DNA of 64,000 nt, from positions 1,054,001 through 1,118,000 of the forward strand of contig JAMSLZ010000004.1 in NCBI GenBank assembly GCA_026027325.1. The letters run 5' to 3'. The stretch is from Actinomucor elegans. Its lineage: Eukaryota > Mucoromycota > Mucoromycetes > Mucorales > Mucoraceae. Position 1 is the first letter of the stretch; the number at the start of each line of letters is the position of its first letter. This document shows, in pieces, positions 12,847 through 25,274 of this stretch. The notes below the pieces were generated by a model that did not search any database, was not told the DNA's origin, and saw only the letters and a list, made by a program, of their open reading frames with translations. Made by a program: the position numbers and the translations under genes.

Positions 12847-15318
12847 ATGAAGAAAAAGTTCCCTTATCATGTAAATCTTAAATACAATCGCTTGCTTTTT
12901 TTCGATAAATGTCTAATAATGCACGAGACGTTATAGTTAGAAGGCTTGACATGGGATGCAGATCATAACCGGAACATTGAAGAGAAATACTGCTACTGTG
13001 GCAAAGGAATCAAAGAGTAAAACTGCTTGATATCACAAACAAGATCTCAAAAACTCACATTATCTTTAGAAATCAACCCATGTTGCGGTGTGACAAGTGC
13101 AGACAACTATTCCACCGAGGTATGAAAACGAGAATTCAACCCCAATCGCCAACTAAATGTCATTGTTAATACGTAGACTGTATCAAATGCATGGTGAAAC
13201 CTTTATTATTTGGAGATACATTTGGCACTTTTACATGTTCAGTATGTGCACAGGGCCCAGAAACTTTCCAACGACGCAACCTTAGCTGGATAGCTATCGT
13301 TCACCTCGTTATCTACAACTTGATCAAGAACGCACAAATCGACGATGCCAAAAAGGCCAAGAAAGATAGACGAGAACATTACTATTTTCGTTGGAAAGAA
13401 GATGTCTGTGCTTTTATTGATGAATATTGGGATTATCTTGTACCTGAGAAACAAAGTAAAGCTCTTCTGAACATGCTTAGAGTCCATAGTGACTGACATG
13501 CGTCATCTATAGGATCTCTGACTTGGAACAATACAATTGCCAGTGTACTATCAACTCATAGCAACATCTTTTTATCAGGGCTAGAAAAATTTCATCAAAG
13601 CGGTAAGCGATTCATAATAATAGATACAACATTGAATTGACATGTCGTTTGGTTGTAGCTTGGTGGACACTCCACAAGGTCGAACCACCTACAGGCGAAA
13701 AGAAATCAAAAGCAGCAGTCAAAGTAAAGCCAAATCTGAAAAAACCATTAAAACGAGCAAAGGTCGAGAATGATAGTAGTCCAATAAAACCAAAGAAGCC
13801 CAAGAAGATAAAGAAGGAGATAGAAGATGAATTAGATGCTGATTTACTAGGCATGAGTTCTCTATCAGAACTATCATCTGCTGATGAGTCTACTTCAGAT
13901 ATCGACGAGAAATCAGCCGAACCTTCAAAGAAAGACGATGCAAATAAGAAAAAGGCTTCGAAAAGGCAGGTTCGAAAACCAAGTATAACGAAGGCTGTGA
14001 AGTTAGAAGTGATTGAAAAAGCGTCCTTGTCGCCTTCTTCTTCGCCTGTACCTGTTAATTCGGAACCATCAGTTGATAATTCACCACCGCCACCACCCCC
14101 TCCTTTGTCCCTCAAGCCATCCACATCTGAAGCTTCTATTCAAAAAGAGGTACCCAAGATCGAAGTACCACCTCTCAATAAAGATCAAGATCTGACAGAC
14201 AGAATACCCAGTGATTTCTTTTCTCGAAAGCCCAACACTACCGCCCAACCATCTACAAATCCAATGCTGACACCACAGGACGAATGGCAGCTGCTTCAAA
14301 GACTCGAACATGCTTCCAAAAAGCTATCTCCAGCAGCTTGTCGCTATAAGCGCAAGTTGGGTGTTCGTAGACTCAAACGCAACCTGGGTATCAAACTTTT
14401 TGATATGGATAGTCATATCATCCAACTACTGAGACAGCCAAAGCATGTCTTGGAGCCTATTTCGAAAGAAACGACGATTCAACCAGCCTCTAATCAGCAA
14501 GTGGAGCAGCAGCAAGATGATCAACAACAAGTTTTGGATAAAATCACTTTTACACCTTACGCATCTTCCTTTGCCTCGCGACTGTATGGCTCTATTCGAC
14601 AGCGACATACAATTACACGCGATGAGCCTTGGCTGTCATCATGGAACGGTCGCAAACTACGACCTTTTATTCGTCGTGATTTTCAAAGTAAACCCAAGCG
14701 CATGCTCTTGCTGGGCCAGATCAAGGCATGCCAAGGTAAACCCCACAAGAAAAATACACCTGAACCCTCTGGCGTGATTGCAGGTGACAGTATTGACTAT
14801 GTGTACTTTCAAAAAGAGCATTTGGCTCAAGTGAACTTGCTACTAAGTCGGTCATTTTGGGAAGGCGTGGATGTGTCCGAGTCTTTGTTATTTCCAGAGT
14901 TCAGTATTGTAGCATTATATAAGCGACATGTAATTGGATGTGCTTTTATGACGCCTGAGGCCTACATTACCTACTTTGCAGTGGATCCTGGTTGGACAAA
15001 TGCCAGCATAGGACAGTAAGTGCACACCCAAACGACTATATAAGCCTATAGCTGACTTATAATTTAAGGTTTATGCTGTATCACCTGTTCCAGACTGCAA
15101 TTAGTAAAGATATTACTCTTCACGTTTCTGCAAATAACAATGCCATGGTAAGTCTATAAACTCGTTCAGCCCAATAAGAGACTAACACTGCCTATTAGAT
15201 TTTATATCAAAAGTTTGGATTCAAGCCTGAAGAGTTTATAGTGAATTTTTACGATAAATATTTACCTGCTGACAGTGTTTTCAGTAAGAATGCCTTCTTT
15301 TTACGTCTAAGACGATGA
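12847..15318 (+). CDS. KAT14/CSRP2BP-like protein: PHD finger, winged helix, GNAT acetyltransferase domain
   Basis: KAT14 (CSRP2BP, ATAC2) is a histone acetyltransferase-type subunit of the animal ATAC complex. Eight exons (12847-12870, 12937-13016, 13070-13119, 13177-13455, 13513-13602, 13659-15015, 15069-15147, 15199-15318) give 692 residues. An N-terminal C4HC3 PHD finger uses C27, C29, C42, C45, H50, C53, C72 and C75. A winged-helix-like block follows, with FRWKEDVCAFIDEYW, then a Trp-rich end (AWWTLHKVEPP). A long acidic/basic, Ser/Pro-rich linker (exon 6) leads to the GNAT domain (about 560-692), with AYITYFAVDPGW, KDITLHVSANNNAMILYQKF and the terminal NAFFLRLRR, which matches my memory of the animal proteins. 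The GNAT acetyl-CoA loop is atypical. The 24-nt first exon is the weakest part; starting in exon 2 would truncate the PHD region. Confidence 0.88.
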
Positions 15319-16766
15319 ATAAAATATAAAAATAAGCTGTTTATTAGTACGCTACCTATGTTAAGGTGATTGACAATTCAATCTTGCATCTGTTTCAAAA
15401 TCAGCCGGTAGAACTATTCTGTTATTACTAAGGTTTTGTAATAAAATGCTATCTTTTTTCTACCTATTCATCAAGTGTTTTGCTTTTGTATAACAAAGTG
15501 TAACGTGCATAAGAGACATAATTGCCCTGCATTAGTAGATTGTTTGTATCTGAAGTACTTGCTTGTGATACAAAGCAGAATGCTGTATTCTTATGGGCGG
15601 CATATCTTCCGATATGCTAATCTACCTTGCAGTTTTGATATTGAATCTGTTTTAGATATCAAACTTTATTCCATTAGAAAATCTGTCATATATTGCTTCT
15701 TAATTGGTCTAAAACAACATACACAGGTCGGCTGACATTTATAATTTGCGAATGGTAGCCCAAGCTTCTATCAAACTCCATTTATCTAAAAGAGGTTGTA
15801 CATTGAAATGACAAATCAGCTTTTTACAAGATGTTTCACGAAAGAAACAACTAATCTGTAAATATCTTGAGGTTCTGAGAGTCCAAATGTAACATATCGT
15901 ATACCATAGACACTGTTGGCATACTGGTGCATCTGGTTTTAATCAAACTGCATGCATTAAGAAATAGATGCGTTTTTTTTTTTTTTTTTTTTTTACCCTT
16001 CTGGTTGGTATTAGCAGAGTTATTCTAACAGTGTTGTATTCCTGTTTGTCTGATTACACCATTATTAATATAAATATATTTCATAATGTTCTTTTGGGCG
16101 CTGTTATCTCGCTTATTATTACATTGCAAAGCAAAACAAAAACAAAAAAAAAAAAAAAATAGGAATCATGAGGCATTTTGTTAGTACGAAATTTGCTTCA
16201 AGGAATGGTTTGAATAAGTATTTACTGAAGTATATTTAGTGTTTTTGATGTCTATGTATCCCTATCTATCACTATTTAGTATCTGATGAAAACGTTTGCT
16301 CTTATCTTTTATTACTTGACATTTGCAGATTACGATAGTCATTGATATAGGGGTTATACGTAGAACAATATACTCTTTTTGTTTAATATCAGCTTTTTCG
16401 TATCAATAGTCCTTATTCCTGGGAAGCTGTCATGAGAACACTATCTTTTCAATTGTTCATTCTAGGCAATAATGACAAAAAAGGCGATATACAACTGTTT
16501 TGTTAATCAGAAGGCCCAAAGTTATAAATACTGTGTACTACTTCATCATGTTTTAAAACCATTATTGGCAAAATTCACGGTACAGAAGCTGGTGATTTTC
16601 ATCTAACTTTTGGAAATAATATCCTGTTTAGTTTGTTCACCAAATAATGTCATATCATGGTACTTCTTCAATATCGATCCTATCAAATAAAAACCTTGCT
16701 GATTCCATTTTCTAACAGGCGTTCTATTATTAAATGCCATGCACTCAACAACTAGTCTCGTACTTG

Positions 16767-16808
16767 GCTGGGATTGCATCCCTTTAACCCCAGCACCTTT
16801 AATAGGTG
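16767..16808. promoter_or_regulatory. paired inverted repeats upstream of the OPT gene
   Basis: GCTGGG (16767-16772) pairs with CCCAGC (16789-16794), and immediately after, CACCT (16794-16798) pairs with AGGTG (16804-16808). They lie about 80-120 bp upstream of the TATA motif, a position suited to a regulatory site. No binding protein can be named. Confidence 0.3.
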
Positions 16809-16887
16809 TTTTTGGCCTAAAATGGGAACATAATTTCTAAACTTTCTTGTGATCATAGAAGTGGCCAGATATGCGACAGGGCAAACA

Positions 16888-16897
16888 TATATAAAAG
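16888..16897 (+). promoter_or_regulatory. TATA box of the OPT gene
   Basis: TATATAAAAG lies 89 bp upstream of the ATG at 16986 and is followed by a pyrimidine-rich leader. Position and sequence fit a fungal TATA element. Confidence 0.6.
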
Positions 16898-16985
16898 AGA
16901 ACTGTTTCGAGTCTTCCTTTCTTCGCCATATATATTTAATTTTTACTTTTTTTGCATATTAATATATCATTTGTACTCTACGAAC

Positions 16986-19322
16986 ATGGCTGGTACAAGC
17001 ATTTCCTCTTCTGAGAAGAAGGATTACCTTAATAATGGAACCTATATCACAACAGAAACAGTTGTAACAGCTGAAAAAGTCGAAGATTTCTTGAGCTCAA
17101 AGCACGAAAAAGAGCAACTTGATGATATCGAAAAGATTTCATCCATCAACCACAGTGAAGATACAGAAGATTCTCCAATCGAAGAAGTTCGAGCAGTAGT
17201 ATCAAAGTAAGTCTATCGATTGAAGTCTGTTTGAAACTTGTACTTACTCATTTATAGCACCGACGATCCCACTCTTCCTGTATATACCTTTCGTATGTGG
17301 GCTTTAGGTATCATATTCAGTTGTTTGCTCAGTTTTGTCAATCAGTTCTTTTGGTACAGACAGAATGCCTTGACTTTATCCCCTCTAGTTGTTCAGTTGC
17401 TCAGTTATCCCTTGGGTAAACTTATGGAAAAAGTGATCCCTACATCAAAATTCTTTAATCCTGGTCCATTCAACATGAAAGAACATGTATTGATCACCAC
17501 AATGGCCAATTGCTCTTTCAGTACTGCTTATGCTGTTGATATTATCACCATTCAGCGTCTTTGGTATGGCCAAAACCTCGGCTGGGGTGGAGGTATTTTG
17601 TTGATTTGGACTACTCAATGTCTTGGTTATGGTATGGCTGGTATTCTTCGTCCTTTCCTTGTCTATCCTTCTGCCATGGTCTGGCCATCCAACTTGGCAA
17701 ATATCTCTCTATTCCGTTCTTTCCATCAACCCGATTCCAACTGGTCTGGTCCCAGTCGTATCCGTTGGTTTTCTTACTGCTTCACTGCCATGTTCATCTA
17801 CTACTGGCTTCCTGGTTATTTCTTCCAAATTTTGACCTTTTTCTCTTGGGCTTGCTGGATCAAGCCTTCCAACCGTGTCTTGGCTCAATTGACTGGCTCT
17901 TACACTGGCTTAGGTATGTTGGCCGTCTCCTTCGATTGGGCTACCATCACCTCTTATCTCCAATCTCCACTGGTCGTTCCTCTTTTTGCTATCCTTAATA
18001 TTGGCGCTGGCTTCGTTATTATTGCTTGGATCATTGTCCCTGCTCTCTATTATGGTAATGTCTGGGACGCTCAAAAGTTCCCCATCATTTCATCCACTCT
18101 CTTTAATCGTGATGGTGAAGTCTGGGATAACTCATTGGTCTTGGACAAAAATAATATTTTGGACCCTGAACTCTATGCTGAATACGGTCCTCTTCGTATG
18201 ACTTCTTTCTTTGCACTCACTTACGGTATTGGCTTCGCTGGTGTCACTAGTATCTTAACCCATACTGCTTTATACCACGGTAAAGATATCATCCGCCAAT
18301 TCAAAAATGCTCGTTCAGAAAAGAATGAAGATATTCACCACAAGCTGATGCGTGTCTATCCCGAAGTTCCCAATTGGTGGTACTTTGCAATCTTTATTAT
18401 TTCCTTTGGTGTATCTTTCGCTGTTTGCTACTGCTGGCCCATTGGTTTACCATGGTACTACCTCATCTTGGCTATTGCAATTAGTGCCCTGTTTGTTCTT
18501 CCTATTGGTCTTATTCAAGCTGTTACTAACCAACAGCCTGGTCTGAATGTTATTACTGAATTCATCATTGGTTATGCTCTTCCTGGTCATCCTATTGCCA
18601 ATGTTACTTTCAAGACCTATGGCTATATTTCAATGGCTCAATGTCTTACTTTTATTGGTGATCTCAAACTCGGTCATTATACCAAGATTCCTCCCAAAGC
18701 CATGTTCTGGGTCCAACTTGTCGGTACTGCCATTGCTGGTGTGGTCAACTTGGCCACCGCTACATGGTTAATGGACACTGTGGAGAACATTTGTACCAAA
18801 GATGCTTATCCCTTCACTTGTCCCAGTGCTCGTACGTTTTACTCTGCTTCAGTTATCTGGGGTGCCATTGGTCCTCAGAGAATGTTTGGCCCTGAATCTC
18901 CTTACAATGCTATGCTCTGGTTCTTTTTGATCGGTCTTTTGCTTCCTATCCCTTTCTGGTTGCTATCCAAACGTTATCCCAACAGCTGGGTCAAATATAT
19001 TCATTTGCCCTTGATCTTCAACTCTACTGGTATGATGCCTCCTGCTGTCCCTTTGAACTTCTCCATGTGGTTCGCTGCTGGTTTTATCTTTATGTTCTAT
19101 ATTCACAGATATCATAATGATTGGTGGGTCAAGTACAACTATATCACCTCGGCTGCCTTTGATTCAGGCGTCGCTATTAGTGGTATTGTCATCTTTGGTG
19201 TTGTGACCGGCTCAGATTGGACACCTGCATGGTGGGGCAACGGTGGATGGGACGAGTTTGGTGCATTGGACGGATGTGGCATGGCTGGTGCAAATGGCTC
19301 TGGTATCTGTGCTACTTGTTAA
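16986..19322 (+). CDS. OPT-family oligopeptide transporter
   Basis: Proton-coupled import of small peptides (or related metal/peptide substrates) across the plasma membrane, by analogy with S. pombe Isp4 and yeast Opt1. Two exons (16986-17206 and 17258-19322) give 761 residues. A hydrophilic acidic N-terminus of about 75 residues leads to the family signature DDPTLPVYTFRMW, which crosses the splice junction. The OPT motif NPGPFNMKEHVLITTMAN follows, and then many hydrophobic segments consistent with 12 or more membrane spans. The C-terminus ends GSGICATC. Length is typical for the family. An in-frame TTG lies upstream at 16971, but the first ATG is 16986. Exon 2 is noticeably C-richer at third positions than neighbouring genes, which suggests high expression. 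Confidence 0.95.
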
Positions 19323-20377
19323 ATATACCTTTCCTATTTTTAATTCACTAATATTATACTAAATCTGTCGAAATATATAATCGACTGCTGTATTCTTTTA
19401 TCCTAATAACTGAAAATAAAATTTATACATCCTTGTAACCTGTCTTTATTAAAATAATATCTGCGAGTGCCTGAGATATAATGATTAATGATCCAGCCTT
19501 CACAAAGTTGTAAAATTATGCATCACGTATATCTATCTAACTAAAAAAAAATGTACAGAATATCCGAAGCCGAAACCATGCATAGATCAGACCAATATTT
19601 TACAAACTACGATAACTCATTTTGAACATGAAAAACTAATCAGGTATGACATTTGACCAGAATCAAATGAACATTTTAATTTTTGACCAAAGTGCTTTTG
19701 CTAAATTTCAAACTTAAAAAAAATGAAAACCATGTCACAAAAGGCAATGGATACATAGTTATCATTTATCAAATTAATGGAACTTGTAGGTATCCTGTTA
19801 TATAACAAAAGGAAGCATTAGCACTAGAGGGTCAAAACCATATACCTTTAAAGTAGTCTGGCTCTTTTTCTACATAAAACAAAATTCAGCGTCATATGCA
19901 GTTATCTACATGCATTCGAATTTTCAAAGCAATAGTCATGCTAAACCATGCTCTAGAAGTGATCTGTTAGTTTTGAAGGTGTTCGCTGGAATACCGTAGG
20001 CCACTATGGGAAGAATTCGAATGAATTTCAGAAATCTGCAATTTATCTCCAATTCACTCACCTGAGTTCGCTATGAACCCACCTTTTTTTTCCTAGTCAT
20101 ATACTTGTTATCAAATGCTATTTGTTAATATAAGAAATGTTAATCTCAGAAAGATTCCAATAATAGCAGCTTTATACCCAAATGAGTATTTATCTTTGGG
20201 CCATTGATCGAAAAAAAAATGGCCAAAGTTTATTATAGATAGTGTGACAAATAAGTTATATGGATAAAGTGAAATATACAATAGTAGTATTAATAGTAGA
20301 TGGTATTGAGATAGAATAGTTATATAAGCAAGAAAGGTATTATCATTGGGTTTTGTTACAAGAATTACAAGTTTTTG
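19323..20377. other. intergenic between convergent OPT and kinesin genes
   Basis: Both neighbours end here. AAAATAAAATTT near 19414 may be a polyadenylation region. Otherwise AT-rich with no open frame worth reporting. Confidence 0.55.
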
Positions 20378-23300
20378 TTATGACTGCACATCCAATACAG
20401 CCTTTCTCTCTTTTTTTTCGCTTGTTTCTAACTGAATTTTCATAGCATCCATCTTAGACATGAGCTCTTCAATCTCGATATCAGTCACAGACATAACTGC
20501 ACCCTCCATGCGCTTTCTACAAGTATTCAATGCTATTTCTGACGTCTTAAACTTGCTTTCTAAAGCGCAAATGACAGTTTGGTGTGTTTTGAGATCTTGT
20601 TTGGCAATAGCCAGTCTTGCTTGTAGTGCATGGCGGTTCTTTTCATATTGCAAGATCAAATCTGCTGATGAAGGAGAAGGTAAATCAGGTTGATTACTGG
20701 CTTTTTCATGGTCATCGCTTGCACTGAGATTAACGATGGATGATCTGCTACTGTTACTGCCGTTGCTAAACTGTGTAGGTGGACGAATCATAGAGTTGCG
20801 AATACGGGGTGAAGAGGGTTTGGAAGAAACAGTTTGGATATCAGACATATTATCTGAATCTTTAGACTTTCTTAATACGCCCAATTCGTTTTCTAGACCA
20901 CTATTCAAAGAAATCATCTCAACCACATCGTTCGAAAAGCGTTTAGCTTCCAGTTTCATTTTGTCATATTGCTCTGTTAATTGCTTGTCAAGAGCAACGA
21001 TACTCTTGATGAGTATTTTATGTTCTGGATTAGTGGTGGATGATTTGGATTCGTGCGCTTTGACTCGTTTAATCTCTTTCATGACGCGTGTTACGTTTTT
21101 CAATTCGCGCTTGTAATGGAGCAATTGTGTTTCATACATGGAGTGAATATCAACCATGGAAGAAGACTCTTGGTGCTGTGATAATACATCTTCTGCTGTA
21201 TTGATATTTTGCAGTTGGAGTTCAGTGAGTAATTGTTGGTACTTTTTCTGAAGTGCGTCCAAACTATATAAAATGAATTCTTTGTCTAACGCTTGTTGCT
21301 GCTGATTGAGATCCTCGCTTGTTTCCTCATCACCTTGAGATACTTCTAGTTTCTGCAGTGTTTTTTCAACTTCAACTGATTCTTGATGCTCTTCCGTCAT
21401 TTGTCGAAAGATGGATTCGCGTCTTGAAGCCATATCCAGTTCATGCTCCAAATGCTGGATTGATTGACGCAGCAACTGCATCTCTTCGTCGTTATTGCTG
21501 CTTGACTGATGAGCAGGTTCGGTTGTTTCAAGAGCTTCTTGGTATCTCAACAAAACTTCATCAAGCTCTTTTAAGGTTTCTTGATGGTCATGTTGTAGAT
21601 TAGCGAGTTTAGATTCAAGATCACGTATACGATGGTCTTTATCAATCTGTTTATCTTGAGCTGTCATATTGATAGCTGTTGATTCTTCATTAGAAGCACA
21701 AGCACCAAGTAATTGATCTACTTGCGCTTGCAAACGCTGGCGTTCCTTTTCTGATGCTTCATGCTTTTCACGAAGCACCTCGAGTTCCTTTTGATGCTCT
21801 TGATCCAGCTTGACCTTTTCCTCTGAGCTTTCTACTGTTTCTTCTTTAGTGGTAGTGACTAACTGGCTCAGCTTTTCTTTTAATTCGGTACGTTCGGCTT
21901 CGCTAGCAGTCAAACGTGCCTCCAAATCATGAATATACTGCTCAGTGTTCTCATCCACTTGCTTGAACTTTAAGATCTTGCCACGTAACTCACTTAACAT
22001 ATCGCGATCATGTACGGTCTGGTCTACAGCAATCATCAACTTTTTTTCCAGCTCGGTAATATACGTTTCATCTTCCTGTCGACGTTCTAACAGCTTGCCT
22101 ACACGACGTCGCAGCTCCAAAATCGTTTTTTCTTGGCTTTCAATAACAATCTCGCATTGTTCGATCTTGGCTTGCTGTTCTTCAAATCCTTGATCAGAAT
22201 GACTGAGAGCGGCACGAATCATGGCCAGCTGAGATTCTAGTCCAGAAATGCTCTTTTCATATTCTTCAATGACAGGTTCTACAAGGTGCTGAAAGTCGAT
22301 ATTATCGGAAGGTGTTTGACGTTCCTGACGCAGTCGCTTCAGTTCCTGTTCAACCACGTTTTTGCGATCCTCGTTAAACTCAGCAAGACCTCGCAATTCT
22401 TCTACTTGCTGCTGTAAATCTGCAATTGTGGTACGCTGATTATGATAGAGATCATCAAACTCTGGATTGCATATAGGACTGCTGCTAGTTGAGACTTCAT
22501 CGCTAAAATCTGATAGTAATCGATGATTGGTAGTAGATGGAGGTGTAGGCACCGAAGGTGTAGCAGTTTTGGCTGTTCGTAATTCGTTTTTGAGCTTGGC
22601 AATAGTAGATCGCAATAACTCTAGGTTATCTGTAGTCATCCATTCTTCCATCTCGTTCTTTTCCATCTTGTTTTTGATATTTCGTGCACGATTAGCGTAT
22701 TGTAGTGTGTTGAGTGTTTCACTGAGATTCGATTCTGCAGGACTACAACAGGCAATCATCAGTGTCATGGCACTACCACCTAAAGAGTCTTGCAGTAGTC
22801 GCGTTAATTTGGAGTCTCGGTAGGGGACGTGTGTGCTTTTCTTGGATGGGTCGCCAAGTGCTGAAATAACATTGCCTAATGCTAGTAATCCTGCGTTGAT
22901 ATTAATACCTTCTTTTCTACGATCACCTTCTGCTGCTGTCCGTTTTAACTATGAAGACGTTAGTTCCACGCAACAGGTGATATGTTTCTTTATTTACTCT
23001 TTCACTGCCTGCTAAATCCACAAAATGGAATTTGGAGCTTGTGATCACCCAATCTCCGTCTTCTGTATTACTATTACTTGCAGCAGAAACAGAAGGCCGG
23101 CCTGGATTTCGTGGCTGTTGTTTCTTGGCAGCAGGATTTGGGCTTGCAGCTCTACTAGACTGAGGAGATGAAGGAACAAACTTTTCTTGTTTCAAAGTGA
23201 CTGAAAAGATGGCGTGCGATCGAGATGATTTTTCATTCATATCTGTGGATCCAGTAGCTCGATTCTCTGTACCCTGCTGTAAATAACTAGGAAATACTAA

Positions 23301-24152
23301 GTATGATACAAGATATATACAAATTAACTTACAATAAAACGTCGTCTTGACTATGTACTGTCACTTCTTTTACCCCAGTCCAATAGATATGCCCCTTTGT
23401 ATCTTCTCGTATAGTCACTGGTGGTTTCTCTGAAGGATGTGCCGAGTTGAGCAAATCAATGAGTTCTTCATTATAAATTTCTACAAAAGACACTTTGACA
23501 GAGAAACGATAGGTTGATTTTTGCTGCTGATGAGATATAGGGCGTAGACTTCGACCTTGACTAATAGTGGGGGGCTCTTGCTGCTGCTGCTGCTGCTGGT
23601 GTAGAATATCGAATAAAAGGGCCATTGCTCGTGGTACAATACCTTCCTCTTCTGGGTCTATTGCATCTGTATGAAGAGCAGTTCCCATGGTATAAGTTTT
23701 ACCAGAAGACGTTTGTCCCTAAAATAAAGGATCAGCCTGTATTTCATCCATACTATAATATAATATATATGTACATAGGCAAGCATGGTGACATTGTATC
23801 CTAACTCAAAATATCAGCTATAATAGGTAATATGCCAGGCTTTGTAATCATACCTTCTACAAACTTTTGAACTGGTCTTTGACCAAGACGTTCAAAGATA
23901 TCCGTTTGTTGAGTCTCCTGGCCAAAAACATGGTCATATGTAAAGTACTTATTTTGCGGTACAACTTGAATATGTTTCTCTTGTGCTTTTAACACTTCGC
24001 CATTAAACCGAGGTTGAGCTCGATCTCTTTCAGTTAAAGGTCTGATTCGAACGGCTATATACATTGCATTAGTTTCTAGAAAACCATTAGAAAGATGTAT
24101 GACATTTACCTACTTGAATAGCGGCCGTTTGAGCCTGGGTATCTTTTGTCAT
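20378..24152 (-). CDS. kinesin, probably kinesin-4-like, N-terminal motor with long coiled coil
   Basis: Microtubule motor protein. Six exons on the minus strand (24152-24110, 24054-23854, 23800-23775, 23718-23333, 23286-22998, 22948-20378) join to 1171 residues. The motor (about 10-385) shows VRIRPL, the P-loop GQTSSGKT (91-98), [11 protein letters not shown] (switch I), DLAGSER (switch II, split from the following LKRTAAEG by an intron), [16 protein letters not shown] and the neck-proximal [15 protein letters not shown]. The last motif and overall layout resemble kinesin-4/KIF21/KIF27 proteins. Two low-complexity insertions interrupt the motor: a Gln-rich loop (around residue 135) and a Ser/Pro/Asn-rich loop (about 255-295). 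The rest is almost continuous Glu/Lys/Leu/Gln coiled coil ending in a Ser-rich segment and another coil. I see no C-terminal Cys-rich or WD40 region, so the subfamily is tentative. Confidence 0.9.
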
Positions 24153-25274
24153 AATATCGAGAGGAAAAAGAGTGGTAGGGTAATTAAATATAAATTTTCC
24201 TCCTATTTATTGCCCACTCATAACGATTGATTTGACAGCCAATGATCTCTTTGTAACATATACCTGATAGAGTTCAGTTTAAAACTAGCGTAGCTCATTT
24301 TTTAAATCAAAACAATCCTAGCTAATACAGCGCGTCGCTATGGGCTTTCAGGAACAGTAGCTTGACACACAGAGCTGTTGTTATAGCATGTTGCCGTATA
24401 TTTTTATAGGCCAATAACCTGATTCCAATACACGGTGCCCACTGTAGTGGTATCTCATTATCACGGGCTGTACTTGAAGGAACGATATCATGTTGGGATG
24501 ACGCCTGCAGGAGTATTATTTCGATAGACATCGGCGTACGCGTAAATTTAATAAAAGATCGGAGTACGAATATCTGGTTTCATGATGTTTTGAAGAATAA
24601 TGAAAACGGCAAGATCATGTCTTTATCGTACATATTGAGGAAAAGCTTTCTTTTTTTTGAATCCGAAGAAGAAAATGCGTTCTTTCTTTTTATCTAATTC
24701 TTGTAATTACAACTCTGCGTATAGAAGAATGGGATACATAAAATATATAACAACTTCACCTTTTGAAGCTAAAATTTCATCTAAAGCTTGAATTAATTGA
24801 ATGAGGACCATGTATTTTCTACGCCTTTGATTAAGGTCATCAAAAGAAAATATGCAATTATCGTCTTCAAAAAGCATAATATCAGTTTTCAGGACAAGAA
24901 TTTCAAGGTCTGAAGTCATGAAGTCATTAATTCAAAGGCATTCCCATTAGTTTGCAATAACTGCATGATTTGACGTTGTTACATATACATAATTACATCC
25001 AGATCAGTAATAAACCGAGAAAAATCCTTAATTCTCTGTTTAAAAAAATCATAGCACAAAATACTATCCTTCTTATCATATAACTCTTGTTATTTGCATG
25101 TGTGCATAAGAAAATTTTAGATAGCTTCCTTTTCTCCACAAATAATGATTTTCCATACAAAATGTACCATCCAAAGACACATACAGTATATATTAACTAA
25201 ACCCATTATTGTTTTATCCTTTAAAGGAATAACAAAAAAACATTTATTAACTATTTATTCAACTGATCGATTGT
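24153..25274. other. intergenic between kinesin start and uL4 end
   Basis: Contains the presumed kinesin promoter region (24153-24300). Minus-strand open frames at 24322-24531 and 24707-24919 (the latter containing DNCIFSFDDLNQRRRKYMV) are protein-like but short and unsupported; they may be fragments of an old element. Confidence 0.4.

Larger units (their letters stand above)
15319..16985. other. intergenic upstream of the OPT transporter
   Basis: No supported gene. A T22 tract (15973-15994) and an A16 tract (16144-16159) face each other about 150 bp apart. Two short inverted repeats sit at 16767-16808 and a TATA motif at 16888-16897, described separately. The remainder is AT-rich and featureless to me. 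Confidence 0.5.

Noticed and set aside
13612..14124. 170-codon minus-strand frame.
   Set aside because: Antisense of the KAT14-like linker, whose Lys/Ser/Pro codons give a Phe/Gly-rich shadow.
16143..16159. CRISPR-like or satellite arrays.
   Set aside because: No regularly spaced direct repeats exist in the window; repeats seen are homopolymers, microsatellites, dispersed pairs and the DIRS ends.
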